From Chloroflexota bacterium (GTDB lineage Bacteria > Chloroflexota > Dehalococcoidia > DSTF01 > JACRBR01): a stretch of DNA of 34,643 bases. The DNA is taken from positions 1 to 34,643 of the forward strand of contig JANXYW010000396.1 in assembly GCA_025355835.1 (NCBI GenBank), written 5' to 3'. The position numbers and the translations under genes were made by a program. The notes under the pieces are model-generated. The model was not told where the DNA came from. It worked only from the letters and a program-made list of their open reading frames with translations, and did no database searches. Of the stretch, positions 32,440-34,643 are shown piece by piece (position 1 is the first letter of the stretch; each line of letters begins with the position of its first letter).

Positions 32440-32467
32440 ACTATCACATAATTCCATATTATGCTAA
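32440..32467 (-). promoter_or_regulatory. Toxin-antitoxin promoter and palindromic operator
   Basis: An AT-rich island in GC-rich surroundings. The palindrome CATAAT-N5-ATTATG occupies 32447-32463. On the minus strand a possible -35 TTAGCA (32462-32467) and -10 GATAGT (32440-32445), with a 16-bp spacer, bracket it, so antitoxin binding would block RNA polymerase. Promoter boxes are weak (4 of 6 matches each); the palindrome is clear. Confidence 0.65.
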
Positions 32468-32544
32468 TTACACATTCCGTCCCAGATCGCCCGCCCCCGC
32501 CGCTCCATCACCGAGGCAACCGTCCACCATGTCCCCGGTCTGTA

Positions 32545-32572
32545 CAGCCGGGCGGAGAGGGTCGGGGTGAGG
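32545..32572. repeat. REP-like element, family 1, half copy
   Basis: Only the right part is present: GGGCGGAGAGGGTCGGGGTG followed by AGG. It lies in the divergent region between the antitoxin and the zinc-ribbon gene. Confidence 0.6.
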
Positions 32573-32642
32573 TCACCCCAACACCACCGCAACACTCCCT
32601 CACCACCACCGCAGCTACAATACCCACAGGAGCACCACACGC

Positions 32643-33089
32643 ATGATCTGCCCCCGCGACGCCAACGAACTCCGCACCGAGGCCGACCACGGCATCACCA
32701 TCGATCGCTGCCGCGCGTGCCACGGCGCCTGGTACGACTACGACGAGCTCGCCGAGCTCGAAGCCACTGTCGCCGATGAGGAGCAGCGCCTCGGCACGGT
32801 CGAGTACGCCAAGCACGAGAGCGTCCTGCCTTGCCCGGCCTGCAGCCAGACGATGCACGCCTTCAACTATCGCGCCTACAACCTCGAGCTCGACGCCTGC
32901 GCCGAAGGCCACGGCTTCTGGCTCGATGCCGGCGAATCCGAACGCGTCCGCGAGATCATGAAGGAACGCGTAAGCGGCCTGCGCCGAGCCGGCAGCGCGC
33001 AACAAGCATGGGCGCGCGCAAAAGGCCGCAGCGGCGGCGGCGTCATCGATCAGATCAAAGGCTTGTTCGGCGGCCGCCCCAGAACCTAA
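32643..33089 (+). CDS. Two-domain zinc-ribbon (zf-TFIIB-like) protein
   Basis: A 148-residue protein and the only plus-strand gene seen. It has two tandem zinc-ribbon repeats. The first (residues 1-35) is CPRDANEL ... DRCRACHGAWYD, with Cys3, Cys23 and Cys26 and an Asp in place of the fourth Cys. The second (64-98) is CPACSQTM ... DACAEGHGFWLDAGE, with Cys64, Cys67, Cys86 and His90. The tail is basic and Gly-rich (GRSGGGVIDQIKGLFGG). Such zf-TFIIB proteins are common, small and without known function. The start is the ATG 32643-32645 with CAGGAG 10 nt upstream. The stop codon TAA lies within a GAACCTAAAACCTAA repeat. Confidence 0.9.
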   Translation: MICPRDANELRTEADHGITIDRCRACHGAWYDYDELAELEATVADEEQRLGTVEYAKHESVLPCPACSQTMHAFNYRAYNLELDACAEGHGFWLDAGESERVREIMKERVSGLRRAGSAQQAWARAKGRSGGGVIDQIKGLFGGRPRT

Positions 33090-33143
33090 AACCTAACACC
33101 CCGAACCTACCCACCCGCCTACCGCAGCACGAAGTCGAACCCG

Positions 33144-33163
33144 TGGCACAGCCCCCGGCTGTG
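33144..33163. repeat. REP-like palindromic element, family 2, copy D
   Basis: TGGCACAGCCCCCGGCTGTG, in the same orientation as the other family-2 copies. It lies in the gap between the zinc-ribbon gene and the MFS gene, which are convergent. Confidence 0.75.
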
Positions 33164-33217
33164 AGTCGTCACGCCGAGACCGGCCGCCCCGCCAAACAGC
33201 ACGACGTCCGAAACGCT

Positions 33218-33263
33218 CCCCTCTCCACGTCGTGGAGAGGGGTGGCCAACGGCCGGGGTGAGG
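33218..33263. repeat. REP-like palindromic element, family 1, copy C
   Basis: CCCCTCTCCACG-T-CGTGGAGAGGGG, then TGGCCAACGGCCGGGGTGAG. It differs from copy A in the sufB-sufD gap at only a few bases. It is located between two convergent genes, a classic REP position, where it may form part of both transcript ends. Confidence 0.88.
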
Positions 33264-33352
33264 TGCCCGAAACGCCGCAAATCCTCCGTACAGCAATCGC
33301 CCAACAACCCCTTAGTGCTCCTTCGTGTCCTTCGTGGCTAACCCGACGAGCG

Positions 33353-34609
33353 TCAGATCTCCCGCAGCCGCTTGCTGGTGACGCCGATGACCAGCACGAT
33401 CGCCGACGCCAGCCCTGTGAAGCACGCGACGGTCACTTGCGCGCCGAACACATCGATCAGCGCGCCCATCAGCAGCGCGCTGAACGGCGTGATGCCGCTC
33501 GTCATCACGTAGAGCGACAGCACGCGACCGCGATACTCGTCATGCACGGTGAGTTGGATCATCACTTGATTGAACATCAAGTAGATCGAGTTGGCGATGC
33601 CGGCGACCACCAGCAGCCCGAACGAAAGCGCGTAGTTGTTCGAAAGCGCGAACCCCGTCACCAGCGCCATGTAGACGAACGTTGTCCATACCAGGATCTG
33701 GCCGCGCTTCTTGATCTGTGTCAGGTTCGCGGCGATCAGCGCGCCGACGATCGAGCCATAGCCGACGGCCGACGCCAGGAACCCGAATCCGAGCGATCCC
33801 GTATGCAGCACGTCCTTCGCGAACACGGGGATAAACTGCACATACGGATAGACGAGCAGGCTCGGCAGTCCGGCCATCACCACCAGCAGAAGCACGTCGG
33901 GATGCGACCGCGAGTACGAGATGCCGTCCAGCGTGCTCGCGAGCACGGTCGTGGTGCCGCGCCCGACCGGCACGCCCTTGGTCTTGATCCGCGATGTCGC
34001 GAATACCGAGAACGCGTACGCCGCCGCCTGCACGATGAACGCCGCCTGAATCCCCACCGTCCCGATCAGCGCACCCGCCATCGACGGGCCAACGATGCGC
34101 ATCGTGTTCGAACCGAGCGAGTTCACCGCAACGGCATTCGGCAGATCCTCGGCGCCGACGACGTCGTAAATCATCACCTGCCGCGCCGGCTGATTGATGG
34201 CGTCTCCGAACCCCTCGAGCGCAGAGAGTGGGTACAGCATCCAGATCTGGATCACGTCGGTGATGATCAACGCTGCAACCAGCGTCGCCGCAGTTGCGCT
34301 GATCGCCGTCATCACCATCAGCACCGAGCGGCGGCTGAAGCGATCGGTGATCGTGCCAGCGAACGGCGACACCGTCACGGACGAGATCCCCCGCACGAAG
34401 CCGACCGCGCCGACCTGAAACGGCGATCCCGTCAGATGGAACACCAGGTAGCCCTGCGCGGCGAACTGCACCCACTGCCCCAGCATCGTGCCGACGTTGC
34501 CGATCCACAGCACGCGGAAGTCCGGGATGCGCAGCGAAGAGAACGTCCGCTGCCCGTACCCGCGGATCCCGCTTCGCGGCTGCATGACCGGAGCTGGCGG
34601 GGCGGACAT
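33353..34609 (-). CDS. MFS transporter (MFS_3/EntS-like exporter)
   Basis: A 418-residue major-facilitator protein with about 12 membrane segments. After a short cytosolic leader, SSLRIPDFRVLWIGNVGTML and GAVGFVRGISSVTVSPFAG match the opening of the MFS_3 (enterobactin-exporter-like) branch. The A-motif-like loop is TDRFSRRSVLM between segments 2 and 3, and NQPARQVMIYDVV is a family-typical block. These proteins export small molecules such as siderophores or drugs by proton antiport; the substrate is unknown. The start is an ATG at 34607-34609, 34 bp from the window edge, so upstream context is not visible. Confidence 0.9.
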   Translation of the reverse strand: MSAPPAPVMQPRSGIRGYGQRTFSSLRIPDFRVLWIGNVGTMLGQWVQFAAQGYLVFHLTGSPFQVGAVGFVRGISSVTVSPFAGTITDRFSRRSVLMVMTAISATAATLVAALIITDVIQIWMLYPLSALEGFGDAINQPARQVMIYDVVGAEDLPNAVAVNSLGSNTMRIVGPSMAGALIGTVGIQAAFIVQAAAYAFSVFATSRIKTKGVPVGRGTTTVLASTLDGISYSRSHPDVLLLVVMAGLPSLLVYPYVQFIPVFAKDVLHTGSLGFGFLASAVGYGSIVGALIAANLTQIKKRGQILVWTTFVYMALVTGFALSNNYALSFGLLVVAGIANSIYLMFNQVMIQLTVHDEYRGRVLSLYVMTSGITPFSALLMGALIDVFGAQVTVACFTGLASAIVLVIGVTSKRLREI

Positions 34610-34643
34610 CGCGCTTCCAATCGCTCGAATGCTCAGGGGATGC

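Overview
The window is a GC-rich stretch of a bacterial chromosome. Thirty-one of the 32 genes called lie on the minus strand; the only plus-strand gene is at 32643-33089. I see no rRNA, tRNA, CRISPR, phage or transposase genes. Several features point towards Chloroflexota or a neighbouring high-GC group: the order sufR-sufC-sufB-sufD-Rieske-sufS-sufU, Ala-rich 'GC' lipoproteins, a Tat-type lipoprotein, a PE-LIG-POL LigD, many short intergenic repeats, and two promoters that imply leaderless mRNAs. This assignment is inference, because no phylogenetic marker was aligned.

Layout, left to right (transcription runs right to left). 1-6482 is a complete SUF iron-sulfur cluster operon with its SufR-type regulator; sufU is cut by the window edge. 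6895-9298 holds a lipoprotein of unknown function, a YjbR-type protein and a Tat-exported thioredoxin-fold lipoprotein. 9348-11319 is a tight metal-efflux operon: an ArsR/SmtB/CadC-type sensor with a visible promoter and operator, a CzcD-type transporter and a second, minimal CDF-like transporter. 11309-14125 is LigD. 14239-17203 holds a membrane GGDEF-GAF-GAF-HD-GYP protein and a small predicted beta-barrel protein. 17391-19326 is etfBA with a textbook terminator. 19650-22569 holds a questin-oxidase-like protein, a LOG-family protein and a cold-shock protein. 22802-26648 has fabF-galE (1-bp overlap) and folC. 26700-28396 has a P-loop kinase and a glycosidase-like lipoprotein. 28551-31659 pairs a PaaK-like ligase with a 2-hydroxyacyl-CoA lyase-like enzyme. 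31719-32431 is an AbrB-PIN toxin-antitoxin pair. 32643-33089 is a zinc-ribbon protein and 33353-34609 an MFS exporter.

I did not find a gene cluster that looks like a wholly new system; most genes belong to known families. The most unusual signal is the load of small repeats. There are two families of GC-rich palindromic elements (REP-like), a near-perfect 107-bp tandem duplication, and heptanucleotide tracts. Two of these have entered coding sequence in frame: a REP-like element inside sufD (about residues 209-224) and two heptamer arrays inside folC (about residues 164-185). The suf operon also has two REP hairpins between sufB and sufD and a perfect 24-bp inverted repeat between the Rieske gene and sufS. 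The metal-efflux promoter is also notable: -35 TTGACA, an 18-bp spacer filled by a dyad, and -10 TATCAT ending 7 bp before the ATG, all overlapping the end of ligD.
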